Positions 49,831 through 59,465 of a DNA stretch of 64,000 bases are shown here, in pieces. The DNA is taken from NCBI GenBank assembly GCA_963749415.1, contig CAVVMG010000001.1, positions 2,232,001-2,296,000 on the forward strand. The letters are read 5' to 3'. A program made the translations under genes and the position numbers. The stretch comes from JALYNX01 sp963749415 (lineage in GTDB: Bacteria; Actinomycetota; Acidimicrobiia; Spongiisociales; ZC4RG35). Positions within the stretch are counted from its first letter, which is position 1. Each line of letters starts with the position of its first letter. The notes under the pieces are model-generated. The model saw nothing but the letters and a program-made list of their open reading frames with translations. It did not search any database and was not told the origin of the DNA.

Positions 49831-50224
49831 TCTCGGCCACCCGGGATGCGATCGCCCGGGCTTCCAGCTCCTGATCGATCTGGAGGTAAGCCCCCCGGTG
49901 CCCGAGGCGCTTCTGCCGCCCGTGCAAATAGCCGGTGAGATATCTCCGACCAAAGCCAAACACACCCTGCTCGCGCCATTGCCGGACATGGACCAGCTCA
50001 TGGGCCATGAGCAACCCGAACCGTCGCGCCGGGCCGACGATGACCCGAGGATCGACATAGACGTTGTATCCGAGTGTCATCGCTTGGATCCCCTGTCCCC
50101 AGAGCCGGCGCATCACTGCGGGTGCGGTCTTCACCGAGACCGACTCGGGGCGCACCGGGCTGATCGCCACCAGGAGCTCGGAGATTTCGAGCCCTGATCG
50201 CTCGAGGACTTCGGCGGCGTTCAC
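49823..50224 (-). CDS. Small HExxH metallopeptidase-like protein
   Basis: A 133-residue protein with HELVHVRQWREQGVFGFGRRYL (HExxH zinc motif near 78-82), preceded by MTLGYNVYVDPRVIVGPARRFGLLMA. The later EARAIA contains a Glu that could be the third ligand. This layout matches DUF4157-like minimal metallopeptidase domains found in actinobacteria; the substrate is unknown. GTG 50224 overlaps the leuS stop as GTGA, so it is translated behind leuS. Its stop shares the palindrome TCAGCTGA with the ppk2 stop. Confidence 0.7.
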   Translation of the reverse strand: MNAAEVLERSGLEISELLVAISPVRPESVSVKTAPAVMRRLWGQGIQAMTLGYNVYVDPRVIVGPARRFGLLMAHELVHVRQWREQGVFGFGRRYLTGYLHGRQKRLGHRGAYLQIDQELEARAIASRVAEIS

Positions 50225-52635
50225 CCCAACACGAGGTTGATCAGGTTCGGAGGCCGGGCTATCACCTTGCGCACTTCACCGCCGTCGAGCCAGGCCTTGA
50301 CCTTGTCCAAGTCCCTGGCGATCGCCTCGGCTTCCTCGGCACTGATGTCGTTGGGCACCTCGACGCGGTCCCTCACCTTTCCGTTGACCTGAACCACCAT
50401 GATCACCCGGTCCTCGACGACCAGGTCCGGATCCCAGGTGGGCCAGGGCTCGGTGGCAAGCATCGTGTCGTGCCCTGTGCGCTCCCATAGCTCGTGAGCG
50501 ATATGCGGCGCCATTGGGGCGAGGAGCTTGATCAGGGTCTCGGTCACCAGACTGAAGGTGTCCTTGTCGATCCCGGACCTGGACGCGTCGACCAGCACAT
50601 TGGTGAGCGTCATCAATGCGGGAACCGTGGTGTTGAAGGCCAGATTCTCGATGTCTTCCGTCACCTTCTGGACAGTGCGATGTGCCCGGGCGACCAGGTC
50701 ACCTTGGGCATCGGTCGTTCCCTCCGGAGTGGTTTCGTTGACCACTCGCCACAACCGATCGAGAAACCTCTTGGTGCCGGCGACGCCGGCGTCGTTCCAC
50801 ACTGCATCGTCGGTCGGAGGGCCGACAAAGAGCTCGAAGAGGCGCAAGGCATCCGCCCCGTACCTTTCGTAATAGAGGTCCGGGGGCACGACGTTGCCCT
50901 TCGACTTCGACATCTTTGCGCCGTCCCGGACCAGCATGCCCTGGGTGAACATTCCCTCGAATGGCTCCTCCACCGGGCTCAGTCCGATGTCGTATAGGAA
51001 TCTGGTGATGAACCGGGCATAGAGGAGATGAAGGATGGCGTGTTCCACTCCACCGATGTACCGGTCGAGGGGCATCCAATACGCAGCCTTCTCTCGATCG
51101 AAGATCGCATCCTCGTTATGAGCGTCGGTATAACGCAGGAAGTACCACGAAGAGTCGACGAAGGTGTCCATGGTGTCGGTCTCGCGCCGGGCCGGTCCTC
51201 CGCACTTCGGGCAGGTCGTGTTGACGAATTCGGCGACCGTCGCCAGAGGCGAGCGTCCTAATGGGGCATAGTCCTCGACCTCCGGTAGCAACACCGGTAG
51301 TTCGGTTTCCGGCACCGGTACGAGGCCACACGTGGGGCATTCGATCATTGGGATCGGGCATCCCCAGTATCTCTGACGGGAGATCAGCCAGTCCCGGAGC
51401 CGGTACTGGACTGTCCCTTCGCCGAGCCCCTGCTCTTCGAGCCAGGCAATGATCGCTGCCTTGGCTTCGGCCTGGTCCAGCCCATCGAGGAATCCGGAGT
51501 TGATGGTGTCGCCTTCCCCCGGGTAAGCCTGACCCTCCCAGTCCAGCGGAGGCTCAACCGTTCTGATGATGTCGAGGCCGTACCTGGTAGCGAAGTCCCA
51601 GTCCCGTTGGTCCTGGCCGGGCACCGCCATGATCGCACCGGTTCCGTACCCCATCAGCACGTAATCGGCGATATAGATGGGCACAGCTCGCCCATTGACC
51701 GGGTTGACCGCATTGGCCCCCGTGAACACACCCGTCTTCTCCCCCTCCGCCATTCGTTCGACCTCGGAAGCTCGCGTGGCCTCAGCGATGTACGCCCTCG
51801 CTTCCTCCTCTGCTTCAGACCCCGAGATCAGCGATTCGACCAGCGGGTGCTCGGGGGCAAGCACACAGAAAGTCATCCCGAAGATGGTGTCCGGGCGCGT
51901 GGTGAAGACATCGAATGACAGATCAGCGCCTTCGATCGGGATCGTGAATCGCGCGCCTTCGGAACGGCCGATCCAGTTTCGCTGCATCGTTCGCACCCGC
52001 TCCGGCCATTGGTCGAGATGCTCGATCGCTTCGAGCAGACGCTCCGCATAGTCGGTGATCTTGAAGAACCATTGCTCGAGCTCGCGCTTCTCCACGATGG
52101 TTCCGCAGCGCTCGCACGCGCCATCGACCACTTGCTCGTTGGCGAGCACGGTCTGGTCTCGAGGGCACCAATTGACGGGTGCCCGCGCCTTGTAGGCAAG
52201 CCCGCGATCGAAGAGCTCCAGGAACAGCCACTGATCCCACTTGTAGAACGAGGGCTCGTGGCTTGCCAACTCCCGGCTCCAGTCGAAGGCGGCCCCCAAC
52301 TGCCTGAAATGCTGTTTCATTCGGCCGATCTGATCTTCGACACTGGAGCGAGGATCGATGCCGGTCTCGATTGCCCGGTTCTCGGCCGGAAGCCCGAAAC
52401 TGTCCCAACCCATCGGCGACAAGACGTTGAAGCCCTGCATGAGCTTGTACCTGGTGATCAGGTCGATGTAGGTGTAATTGCGGATATGGCCGACGTGCAG
52501 TTCCCCCGACGGATATGGGTACATGGCCACGTTGTAGAACTTGGGACGCGACGAATCCTCGGAGGCAGAGAAGACATGCTCCGACTCCCATCGCTCCTGC
52601 CATTTGGCCTCGATCGAGACGTGGTCGTAGGACAT
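50221..52635 (-). CDS. leuS: Leucyl-tRNA synthetase
   Basis: An 804-residue class I synthetase, bacterial type. The HIGH-like motif is YPYPSGELHVGHIRNYTYIDLI. The editing domain includes FTTRPDTIFGMTFCVLAPEHPLV and a zinc-like CPTCGLVPVP. The KMSKS motif is GAKMSKSKGNVVPPDLYYERYGADALRLF. The C-terminal anticodon-binding helices are full length. It charges tRNA-Leu. The ATG is only 37 bp from the divergent dehydrogenase ATG. A TACCCT box lies 8 nt before it, suggesting a leaderless message; there is no room for a T-box. Confidence 0.97.
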   Translation of the reverse strand: MSYDHVSIEAKWQERWESEHVFSASEDSSRPKFYNVAMYPYPSGELHVGHIRNYTYIDLITRYKLMQGFNVLSPMGWDSFGLPAENRAIETGIDPRSSVEDQIGRMKQHFRQLGAAFDWSRELASHEPSFYKWDQWLFLELFDRGLAYKARAPVNWCPRDQTVLANEQVVDGACERCGTIVEKRELEQWFFKITDYAERLLEAIEHLDQWPERVRTMQRNWIGRSEGARFTIPIEGADLSFDVFTTRPDTIFGMTFCVLAPEHPLVESLISGSEAEEEARAYIAEATRASEVERMAEGEKTGVFTGANAVNPVNGRAVPIYIADYVLMGYGTGAIMAVPGQDQRDWDFATRYGLDIIRTVEPPLDWEGQAYPGEGDTINSGFLDGLDQAEAKAAIIAWLEEQGLGEGTVQYRLRDWLISRQRYWGCPIPMIECPTCGLVPVPETELPVLLPEVEDYAPLGRSPLATVAEFVNTTCPKCGGPARRETDTMDTFVDSSWYFLRYTDAHNEDAIFDREKAAYWMPLDRYIGGVEHAILHLLYARFITRFLYDIGLSPVEEPFEGMFTQGMLVRDGAKMSKSKGNVVPPDLYYERYGADALRLFELFVGPPTDDAVWNDAGVAGTKRFLDRLWRVVNETTPEGTTDAQGDLVARAHRTVQKVTEDIENLAFNTTVPALMTLTNVLVDASRSGIDKDTFSLVTETLIKLLAPMAPHIAHELWERTGHDTMLATEPWPTWDPDLVVEDRVIMVVQVNGKVRDRVEVPNDISAEEAEAIARDLDKVKAWLDGGEVRKVIARPPNLINLVLG

Positions 52636-52672
52636 CGACGTTGAGGGTAATGCCTCCTCCTACCATCCCCCC

Positions 52673-53527
52673 ATGAGCCCAGAACGCGTCGGGGTAATCG
52701 GCGGAGGACTGATGGGATCCGGCATTGCAGAGGTCTTTGCTCGCAGCGGCAGCCAGGTTGTGATCCACGAAATCGACGCCTCCGCAGCCGAGGGCGCATT
52801 GGGTCGCATCGACTCCTCGATGGCCAAGGCAGTGGAAAGGGGAAAGCTGGAAGCGACAGAACGCGACGCGGTATCGGCGCGGATCACGGTCTCCACCGAC
52901 CTCTCCGACCAATCCGACCGACAACTGGTGATCGAGGCGGCCACCGAGGACGAAGGTTTGAAAAGGCAGATCTTCACCGATCTCGACGCCGTGGTGGCCG
53001 ATCCCCAAGCCATCCTCGCCTCCAACACTTCATCGATCCCGATCACCCGGCTGGCGTCGGCAACGAAGCGGCCGGGCAAGGTGGTCGGCCTCCACTTCTT
53101 CAATCCAGTGCCGGTGATGGCCCTGGTCGAATTGGTGACCACCGTGATGACCGAGCCGGAGGTCGAGTCGAGGGCGCGGGCATATGCCGAGGACCTGGGG
53201 AAGACCGTCATCGTCGCCAGAGACCGTGCCGGGTTCATCGTCAACATGCTGCTGGTCCCTTACCTGCTGGGGGCGATCGAGATGCTGGAGGCGGGATTCG
53301 CCACCCGGGAGGACATCGATGCCGGCATGCGTTTGGGCCTGAATCACCCCATGGGACCGCTCGAGCTCTCGGATTTCGTCGGATTGGACACCATGAAGCA
53401 CATCGCCGATGTGCTCTTCGAGGAGTTCAAGGACCCGATGTACGCCTCTCCGCCGCTACTCACCCGTCTGGTTGAGGCAGGCATGCTTGGGAAAAAGTCG
53501 GGTCGCGGCTTCTACGAATACGGCTGA
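52673..53527 (+). CDS. 3-hydroxyacyl-CoA (3-hydroxybutyryl-CoA) dehydrogenase
   Basis: A 284-residue NAD(P)-dependent dehydrogenase. The Rossmann motif is RVGVIGGGLMGSGIAEVFARSG. The catalytic region has LASNTSSIPITRLA, GLHFFNPVPVMALVELV with the active His, and RDRAGFIVNMLLVPYL. The C-terminal helical domain has LNHPMGPLELSDFVGLDTMKHIADVL and ends KKSGRGFYEYG. It interconverts 3-hydroxyacyl-CoA and 3-ketoacyl-CoA in fatty acid or butanoate metabolism. No thiolase or crotonase gene is adjacent. ATG 52673 is clear. Confidence 0.93.
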   Translation: MSPERVGVIGGGLMGSGIAEVFARSGSQVVIHEIDASAAEGALGRIDSSMAKAVERGKLEATERDAVSARITVSTDLSDQSDRQLVIEAATEDEGLKRQIFTDLDAVVADPQAILASNTSSIPITRLASATKRPGKVVGLHFFNPVPVMALVELVTTVMTEPEVESRARAYAEDLGKTVIVARDRAGFIVNMLLVPYLLGAIEMLEAGFATREDIDAGMRLGLNHPMGPLELSDFVGLDTMKHIADVLFEEFKDPMYASPPLLTRLVEAGMLGKKSGRGFYEYG

Positions 53528-53616
53528 TCCCTCTTCGCCCGGGCCCAAAGGACTAGCTCGATCGGCATTTTCAAATGGGCCGGACGCCCCATGCCCTTGG
53601 ACAAGCAAATGCGGAA

Positions 53617-53625
53617 TTATCCACA
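53617..53625 (+). promoter_or_regulatory. Consensus DnaA box
   Basis: TTATCCACA, a perfect match to the consensus DnaA box, lies in the 136-bp gap between the dehydrogenase gene and a hypothetical gene. It shares the 11-mer ATTATCCACAG with the box at 21043-21053. In a genome this rich in G+C such a 9-mer is uncommon, but a single box does not make an origin. Confidence 0.5.
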
Positions 53626-53663
53626 GTGCAGATGGTGGGAAGGCGAGAAGGGACTGGGAGTTG

Positions 53664-54182
53664 ATGTTGGCCTACGAGATCAGGGAACACGTAGCGCATC
53701 GGGCGGCCGGGCTGGACAGCCTGGACCCGATCTGTGAGCTCCTCCACACCGAGCGACAGATGCTCGGCACCTGGGACGAGACCTGGGCGCGCCTCTTTGC
53801 CATCGATTGCGCCTCGATCATCTATCGGTTCCACGTGCCCGGGATGGATGATGCGGGCCGCGACCTGGTCCACAGGCTGCTCCACCAGGCCCGCAAGCTC
53901 ACCGTCGGCGAACGACAGAGTGAGTTGGGCTCCGTCGAGAGGGCGTTGATGGCCGGCCTCCGGGCGTCATCGGATCTCACCAGGGCCGTATGGCTGGTGG
54001 CACTCAATTCTCTGCTCCCCGACCCATTCCGGGCCGCCCTGGTCACGGTCGAATCGGCGATCGATGCATTCGGGCCCCGTCCCAACCCACGACGCGAGGC
54101 GGTGATCGAGTCGATGAGGAGCCGGCTGGTCTCCCGCACCGAGGAGGCGTCGCTCCATGGCCCTGGTCTCGCCTACGCCTGA
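53664..54182 (+). CDS. Hypothetical helical protein
   Basis: A 172-residue soluble protein that I do not recognise. It is predicted mostly helical: YEIREHVAHRAAGLDSLDPICELLHTERQMLGTWDETWARLFAIDCAS, then LVHRLLHQARKLTVGERQSELGSVERALMAGLRASSDLTRAVWLVALNSLLPD. There is no signal peptide, metal motif or membrane span. ATG 53664 has CTGGGAG just upstream. The frame is open further upstream but without conserved character. It converges on the antiporter gene with 12 bp between stops. Confidence 0.6.
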   Translation: MLAYEIREHVAHRAAGLDSLDPICELLHTERQMLGTWDETWARLFAIDCASIIYRFHVPGMDDAGRDLVHRLLHQARKLTVGERQSELGSVERALMAGLRASSDLTRAVWLVALNSLLPDPFRAALVTVESAIDAFGPRPNPRREAVIESMRSRLVSRTEEASLHGPGLAYA

Positions 54183-54194
54183 TCCGGCGGGCCG

Positions 54195-56795
54195 CTAACC
54201 CTCGGCCACCTTCTCCAACTCACGTGATGTCAGGGCATCGGCCAGGTGAGGCCGCTTTCCGCCCCGCACCACGAGCACTGGAACCGACGCCCGCTCCATG
54301 ACCGACTCCCGGAGGGCCGGCAGCACACCGTCGAGGACGCCAGCCGGAGCAACAACCATCATCGAAGTCCCTTCCACGGCCTCCAATGCGTGGGCCACCG
54401 TGGGCTCCGAGAGCACCACTTCCTGAACCTCCGCCATCAGATTGGGGAGTTCGACCGCGATCGGAGATATCACTCGGACCGGCCGCTGGAGCCCGCGCGC
54501 CAGGCTGGCTGCGAGATCGAGTGCGGCGAAGTCGGCCGGTTCACCGCGGTACCAGACTCCGAGCGGGCCTGAGCCCAGCTCGCGGTGAGTCCCGGCGCCA
54601 ACCAGCACGGCGACGTCACAACTCGCCTCATCGAGAATCTCCCCCGCGATCCCGCCCAGTGGTCGGAACCCCAGGTATGCCTGGTGTGACCCGATCAGGA
54701 TCATTCCCGCACCTCTGCGCTCGACAAGACGGACCAATTCGGTCGCCGGATCATGGCCGACGGCGGTCTCCACCTCGACCTCGAACCCTTCCTCCTCGAG
54801 TCGATCCCTGACCGCCCCCAGCGCGCTGGCGGCTACGGCTGCGGCGTCGTCCATCGCCGACAGGTTGGCTCGCACCTGTTCATACCCCGGCGGCCTCACC
54901 ACCGAGGCGAGGATGATGGTCGCCGGGGTGTCATCTATTCCACGGAGCACCTTGGCCAACTCCAGGAGCGGCATGGCGGTCAGTGGGTCGGTGACCCCCA
55001 CCATCACCCGCCGCTCGCGAGGGGTGAGAGCCATCATCTCCCGGGTCGCATCACCGGTGAGATCACGATCGATCTCGTCACGCGGATAGAGCACCGTGAG
55101 TAGTGGCGTGGTCATGAACGTGGTGACCAACGCCATCAGCACCATCATCGTGAACAGGGCCGGCGAGATGACACCCAGGGTGCTGCCGATGGTCAAGATC
55201 ACGATCTCGGTGATGCCCCGGGCATTCATCAGCACTCCGAGGACCGTCGACGCGCGGAAGGACTCCCCTGCAGCCAGCCCTGCGATGACGGAGCCACCGA
55301 TCTTGCCGACGATGGCGATGGCGATGATCAACCCGGTCAGGGCCCAGAGGTCAGACCCGGATACGAGACCGACCCGGGTGGACAAACCGACGATGGCGAA
55401 GAACACCGGGAGCAGGAAGAGCACGGTTACGTCTTCCAGGCGCTCGGTGATCTGAGCTGCGATCGAGTGTGATCGGGGCAGCACGGCTCCGAACATGAAG
55501 GCGCCGAAGATGGCATGGATCCCGATCGCCTCGGTGGCCCAAGCCGAGAGAAAGAGTGCTACGAAGAGAGCCGACATGATGGTGGCTCCGAACCGGCGGC
55601 GGTCGGGTTGGACCTCTGCGACACGGGCCAGCAGCGGCCGCACCACGAAGACCATGAACGCCAGGAAGGCCAGGGCGAGCAGGACCGTGAAGATGGCGTC
55701 GGCAGGGCCGGTGGCCTTCACGATCGCAACCACCACCGCCAGGATGCACCAGGCGGTCACGTCATCGACTGCAGCGCAGGTGATCGCCAGGTTCCCCAAG
55801 CGGGTTCGGTGCAGGCCGGTGTCGGTGAGGATGCGGGCCAGAACCGGGAATGCGGTGATGGCCATCGCCGCACCCATGAAGAGGGCAAACCCCGTGAAGT
55901 CACCACTGCCCACCACCGGGAAGATGAGCAGGGCCGCCGCCAACCCCAGGGTGAACGGGAGGACGATCGAGTAGTGGCTGACCAGGATGGCGGTGTGGCC
56001 TGAGCCGCGGATCATCCGATGGTCGAGCTCGGCGCCAATCAAGAACATGAAGAAGATCAACCCGAACTGAGCAAGGACCTGAAGGACGTCGATGACCTCG
56101 GAGGGGAAGAGGAACGAGGTGACGTTGGGCCAGAACAGCCCCATCAGGCTGGGGCCCAACAGGATCCCGGCCACGATCTCCCCGATGACCCGCGGCTGGT
56201 TGATCATCCGGAACACATTTCCCAAGAGGCGCGCGGCCACGATGATCACCGCCACCGCGAGCAAGACCCGGGCCAGTATCTCCGCCCCCTCCGGCACCCC
56301 ACCCTCGGGGGATTCACCCGTGGGGTCAGTGGGCGCAATCTCGACCTCGAGTGACTCAGTGGCGATGGTCAGCATCCCGGTGACGAGGCCGTCGGCACCC
56401 ACCACGACGTCGAAGGTCGCAGGCTCCCCGGCCAGCTCGGTCCCGGGGGCGCAATTGCCGTCCAGCACGCCGCGCCCCGTCGCCGCATCGAGCCTGCCGC
56501 CCATGATCCGCGGCCCTAGGTCCTCGTGGGCGTTGCCGTGTGTCCCGGCTACGTAGTAATCGAGGAAGACCCCCGACTGCACGCTGGCCACTACCTCTCC
56601 CAGGCAGCCGATGCCGGGTGTATCGACCGTGCCTACCTCGGCGGCTTGGGGTGCGGTATCAAGCTGGTTCCCTCGGGGAAGCACGACTACCAGCCCCACG
56701 GCCGCCACGATGAAGATCGTGGCGTAAGTGAGCACCGGCACCAGACGGCGCCGTGCGACCGGGTCGGCGTTCATCCGACCCCGGTCATCGGACAT
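54195..56795 (-). CDS. KefB-like cation/proton antiporter with USP domains and an exported N-terminal domain
   Basis: An 866-residue membrane protein. An extra N-terminal span (about 19-41) leads to an outer domain (about 45-165) with two Cys (GCLGEV, DGNCAPG) that could form a disulfide. The CPA2 Na+/H+ exchanger domain follows (about 170-580: NQPRVIGEIVAGILLGPSLMG, FFMFLIGAELD, AAVDDVTAWCILA with the ion-binding DD, NARGITEIVIL). The C-terminal half (about 600-850) contains two universal-stress-like nucleotide folds, the second with GMILIGSHQAYLGFRPLGGI. It probably exchanges K+ or Na+ for protons. The N-terminal domain is not usual for the family. ATG 56795 lies in a CATAGGTG direct repeat (56793, 56810). 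Confidence 0.88.
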   Translation of the reverse strand: MSDDRGRMNADPVARRRLVPVLTYATIFIVAAVGLVVVLPRGNQLDTAPQAAEVGTVDTPGIGCLGEVVASVQSGVFLDYYVAGTHGNAHEDLGPRIMGGRLDAATGRGVLDGNCAPGTELAGEPATFDVVVGADGLVTGMLTIATESLEVEIAPTDPTGESPEGGVPEGAEILARVLLAVAVIIVAARLLGNVFRMINQPRVIGEIVAGILLGPSLMGLFWPNVTSFLFPSEVIDVLQVLAQFGLIFFMFLIGAELDHRMIRGSGHTAILVSHYSIVLPFTLGLAAALLIFPVVGSGDFTGFALFMGAAMAITAFPVLARILTDTGLHRTRLGNLAITCAAVDDVTAWCILAVVVAIVKATGPADAIFTVLLALAFLAFMVFVVRPLLARVAEVQPDRRRFGATIMSALFVALFLSAWATEAIGIHAIFGAFMFGAVLPRSHSIAAQITERLEDVTVLFLLPVFFAIVGLSTRVGLVSGSDLWALTGLIIAIAIVGKIGGSVIAGLAAGESFRASTVLGVLMNARGITEIVILTIGSTLGVISPALFTMMVLMALVTTFMTTPLLTVLYPRDEIDRDLTGDATREMMALTPRERRVMVGVTDPLTAMPLLELAKVLRGIDDTPATIILASVVRPPGYEQVRANLSAMDDAAAVAASALGAVRDRLEEEGFEVEVETAVGHDPATELVRLVERRGAGMILIGSHQAYLGFRPLGGIAGEILDEASCDVAVLVGAGTHRELGSGPLGVWYRGEPADFAALDLAASLARGLQRPVRVISPIAVELPNLMAEVQEVVLSEPTVAHALEAVEGTSMMVVAPAGVLDGVLPALRESVMERASVPVLVVRGGKRPHLADALTSRELEKVAEG

Positions 56796-57007
56796 AGGTG
56801 AACCCTGCTCATAGGTGTGGTGTCATCGAGCGAGAGACCAACAAGTTATGAACTTCGACCCACTGGCCACAAGTTCCTTGGACTCGAAGCCTCCGAGGCG
56901 GAGCGTTGGGGACTGGGAAGACACGGTTGGGGCGAGCCGATTCACCGCCTCCCGAGGCCACGTGGCCGAAATGTCTTACAGGCACCGCAGAGTGCAGACT
57001 GTGTGTC

Positions 57008-57595
57008 ATGGCGCGGAGAGAATGTGCAGTGATTGGCTGCAACAGGGAGTGGGTGCACGCCACCTGGGTGGTCGGCTCGCCTCCGGGAATACTCGAGCTC
57101 GCCGATCATTTCGACCTGAAGGTGAACGAGAGAGCCAAGCTCGAATCCTGGGAGGAGGAGCCGACGAGTGGCAGCGACGGGCGACCGGTGGCCACCACGG
57201 CAGCCCGCACCTTTCCCCTGTGCGAGATACACGGCGAACAGCTCTCGAAGATGATGCTCGAGGTCGGCCCGGATTTTGCGGCGCGACCCATCGAGTCCAC
57301 CCTCGACGAGCCGCTATGGCTCCGGGTGGCCCTCTATCCGACGATGTCCGACCGAACCGCGGCGACTCTCGACGCAATCCGATGGCGTTGGAAAGAGAAA
57401 TCGGACACGCCAAAGCGGATAGCGGTGCTGGGCCAGGTCGTCCTCGGGAAATCCCGATGGCTCGTGGCGACGGACGCGGCAGACATGGTCGGGGCGGACC
57501 ACACGGGAGTCGATTTCGTCGAAGTTCGGAAACCGAGTCTGCCGAAGCGTCGATTGCTGGCTAGGCGGGGGTTCCCACCCCGAGGTGATGGCTGA
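57008..57595 (+). CDS. Hypothetical protein with Cys/His pairs
   Basis: A 195-residue protein I do not recognise. It begins MARRECAVIGCNREWVHATWVVGSPPGILELADHFDL and has a second CEIHGEQLSKMMLEVG near residue 75. The C-x4-C and C-x2-H pairs together could bind a zinc ion. The C-terminal half carries FVEVRKPSLPKRRLLARR. No signal or membrane segment is present. ATG 57008 is the likely start. Its last 35 bp overlap the end of the convergent monooxygenase gene. Confidence 0.6.
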   Translation: MARRECAVIGCNREWVHATWVVGSPPGILELADHFDLKVNERAKLESWEEEPTSGSDGRPVATTAARTFPLCEIHGEQLSKMMLEVGPDFAARPIESTLDEPLWLRVALYPTMSDRTAATLDAIRWRWKEKSDTPKRIAVLGQVVLGKSRWLVATDAADMVGADHTGVDFVEVRKPSLPKRRLLARRGFPPRGDG

Positions 57596-58805
57596 GATGC
57601 TCGGTCAGGTCCCGAGCATCGTCCTCGGCGCCGTGGATGAAGCTCGACTTGCGGCGCCGGAGCATGTTCAACCCGATGCGGTACAGGCCGGGCGCACCGA
57701 CGACGACACCTGCATCATGCCGGAGCTGCCCCCGGCGGTCGAGGACCCGGGCGTGGAGCCATGAGTAGTCGGGTCGAAACCCGGTTGCCCACACGATCGT
57801 CGAGATCCGGCCCGCGGTCAGGTCGAGAGCGAGTGGCGGCGATTTCTCGACCCGGGTAGGGGCGAAACGATGCGGGGGATCGACCTCCCCGTCGAGACCG
57901 TTGAGCAGCGCCCATTCGTCGATGGTGTCGAGCAGGCGATTCATCTTGAGGTCCGCGAGGTTGGCCAGATTGCGGAGCGATCCCGAGAGCTGGGCCCGTC
58001 CCTCCACTATCCCGGCGAAGCGACCGACGAGCGACACCCCCTGATCGGTGAGCGCGTTCAGGTCGAGAGACCGCCGCTCCGGGGTCCCCACCAGTTGCGG
58101 GGATGGGATGTTCCGGGCCCGGATCAGGTCATCGACCTCGTCGTAGCGCTCGTCGAGGATGCCGACACGGTCGAGCCACCACATGATGTCCCGACCCCGG
58201 TACACACGAGGGAGGCGCACGTGCTCTCCCACTGACAGTGTGACCGGCCTCCCCGACGCTTGGATCTCTTCGGCGATCTGGATCCCGGTGGCCGAGGCGC
58301 CGACCACCAGGACCCCTCCGTCGGGGAGCTGCTCAGGGTTGTGGTAGCGGAGAGGAGTCACCATTTCGATGGAGCCGGGCACCGCGTTGGCGACACGTGG
58401 GATGTTGGGGAGGTTGAACCCACCGGTGGCGAGCACCACCGTTGGGCTCTCCCAGGTTCCCTGATCGGTGACCACCTCGTAGCCGTCCCGCGTTGGCCGC
58501 ACCGAGGTGACCGTGGTGTGAGGTTCCACCGGAGCATCGATGTGCCGCGAGTAGGCATCGATGAAGCCGATCACCTCCGGCATCGTCATGTACCCATCGG
58601 GATCGTCACCCTGGTAGTCGAATCCGGGAAGCCGGGACTGCCAGTTGGGCGTGAGGAGACGGAGCGAATCCCAGCGTTCGGTGCGCCAGGTGTTGGCCAC
58701 CTCGCCGCGCTCGATCACCACATGATCGATCGAGCGCTGGCTGAGGAAATGGCTGATGGCGAGGCCGGCGTGACCGGCCCCGATGACCACCGTGGTGGTT
58801 CGCAT
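57561..58805 (-). CDS. Flavin-containing monooxygenase (CzcO/YumC-like)
   Basis: A 414-residue FAD/NADPH oxidoreductase. The FAD motif is TTTVVIGAGHAGLAISHFLSQRSIDHVVIERGEVANTWRTERWDSLRLLTPNW. The NADPH motif is GGVLVVGASATGIQIAEEIQASG, and IVWATGFRPDYSWL is the conserved ATGF/Y end motif. The substrate is unknown; relatives oxidise sulfides, amines or ketones. It ends 11 bp upstream... of nothing further on its strand, overlapping the convergent hypothetical gene by 35 bp, and lies 11 bp after the OsmC gene, so the two are probably co-transcribed. Confidence 0.88.
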   Translation of the reverse strand: MRTTTVVIGAGHAGLAISHFLSQRSIDHVVIERGEVANTWRTERWDSLRLLTPNWQSRLPGFDYQGDDPDGYMTMPEVIGFIDAYSRHIDAPVEPHTTVTSVRPTRDGYEVVTDQGTWESPTVVLATGGFNLPNIPRVANAVPGSIEMVTPLRYHNPEQLPDGGVLVVGASATGIQIAEEIQASGRPVTLSVGEHVRLPRVYRGRDIMWWLDRVGILDERYDEVDDLIRARNIPSPQLVGTPERRSLDLNALTDQGVSLVGRFAGIVEGRAQLSGSLRNLANLADLKMNRLLDTIDEWALLNGLDGEVDPPHRFAPTRVEKSPPLALDLTAGRISTIVWATGFRPDYSWLHARVLDRRGQLRHDAGVVVGAPGLYRIGLNMLRRRKSSFIHGAEDDARDLTEHLSHHLGVGTPA

Positions 58806-58816
58806 TCAGGTCCGGC

Positions 58817-59377
58817 TCAGTTGACCTCGACGGTCACGTTCGTCGGGTTGGTGACCACATCGAACACCGCCGACCGCTTTTGCGACTGGGCCACTATCGC
58901 TTCGACATCCTCCTGGGAGGCGTCGGCGTCGATCTCGTACTTGACCCGGATGTCGTTGAACCCGTTGCGCACCTCGGGGTCGCCACCGAGGATACCAAGC
59001 ACGTCCATATCGCCTTCGATGGTCGCTTTGACGGCGTTCAACTGGATGCCCCGGTTCTGGGCCACCGCCGCCACACCGGCGGTGAGACAGCTGGCCAGCC
59101 CGACGAGGACCATCTCTACAGGCGTGGGCCCGTGGTCCTCGGAGGCGAACACCTCGGGATGGTCGGCGTCATAGCTGAAGGTGGTCTTGTGAGCCTGATC
59201 ACCGCCGAGCCCGAAGAACCCGTTGATCTCGGAGCGGCTGTGGGTCCCACCAACCCATTCGTTGGATGCCTTCCACGTGAATTGGGCGCCCGCAGGGGCA
59301 TCTACCAGGGCGGTCCTGGCATCGAGCAACGCCTGAACGTTGACTCCGTTGTCGACCGGGGTGTTGGTCGTTGTCAT
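58817..59377 (-). CDS. OsmC-family protein lacking the second redox Cys
   Basis: A 186-residue OsmC/Ohr-fold protein. Conserved parts are SRSEINGFFGLGGDQAHKTTFSYDADHPEVFASEDHGPTPVEMVLVGLASCLTAGVAAVAQNRG and KATIEGDMDV. The first Cys (LASCLT) is present. The second position, usually HCPV, reads KRSAVFDVV, so the peroxidatic/resolving pair is incomplete. A thiol-peroxidase role is therefore uncertain. ATG 59377 has AGGAGG five bases upstream, the best ribosome site seen in this part of the window; GTG 59380 is too close to it. A 15-bp palindrome lies about 90 bp upstream. Confidence 0.87.
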   Translation of the reverse strand: MTTTNTPVDNGVNVQALLDARTALVDAPAGAQFTWKASNEWVGGTHSRSEINGFFGLGGDQAHKTTFSYDADHPEVFASEDHGPTPVEMVLVGLASCLTAGVAAVAQNRGIQLNAVKATIEGDMDVLGILGGDPEVRNGFNDIRVKYEIDADASQEDVEAIVAQSQKRSAVFDVVTNPTNVTVEVN

Positions 59378-59465
59378 CACTTCCTCCTACTCGTTGGATT
59401 GCGCCGCAACTCTCAGCGGCACCTGATTGGGGACTTCCGGGAGATCTCTCGAGCGACTGTGTTGC

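Noticed and set aside
52636..52672. T-box riboswitch before leuS
   Set aside because: The gap to the divergent gene is only 37 bp, far too short for a T-box, and a -10-like box lies 8 nt from the ATG.
53617..53625. Replication origin
   Set aside because: A single DnaA box without an AT-rich region or neighbouring dnaA, dnaN, parAB genes is not enough.
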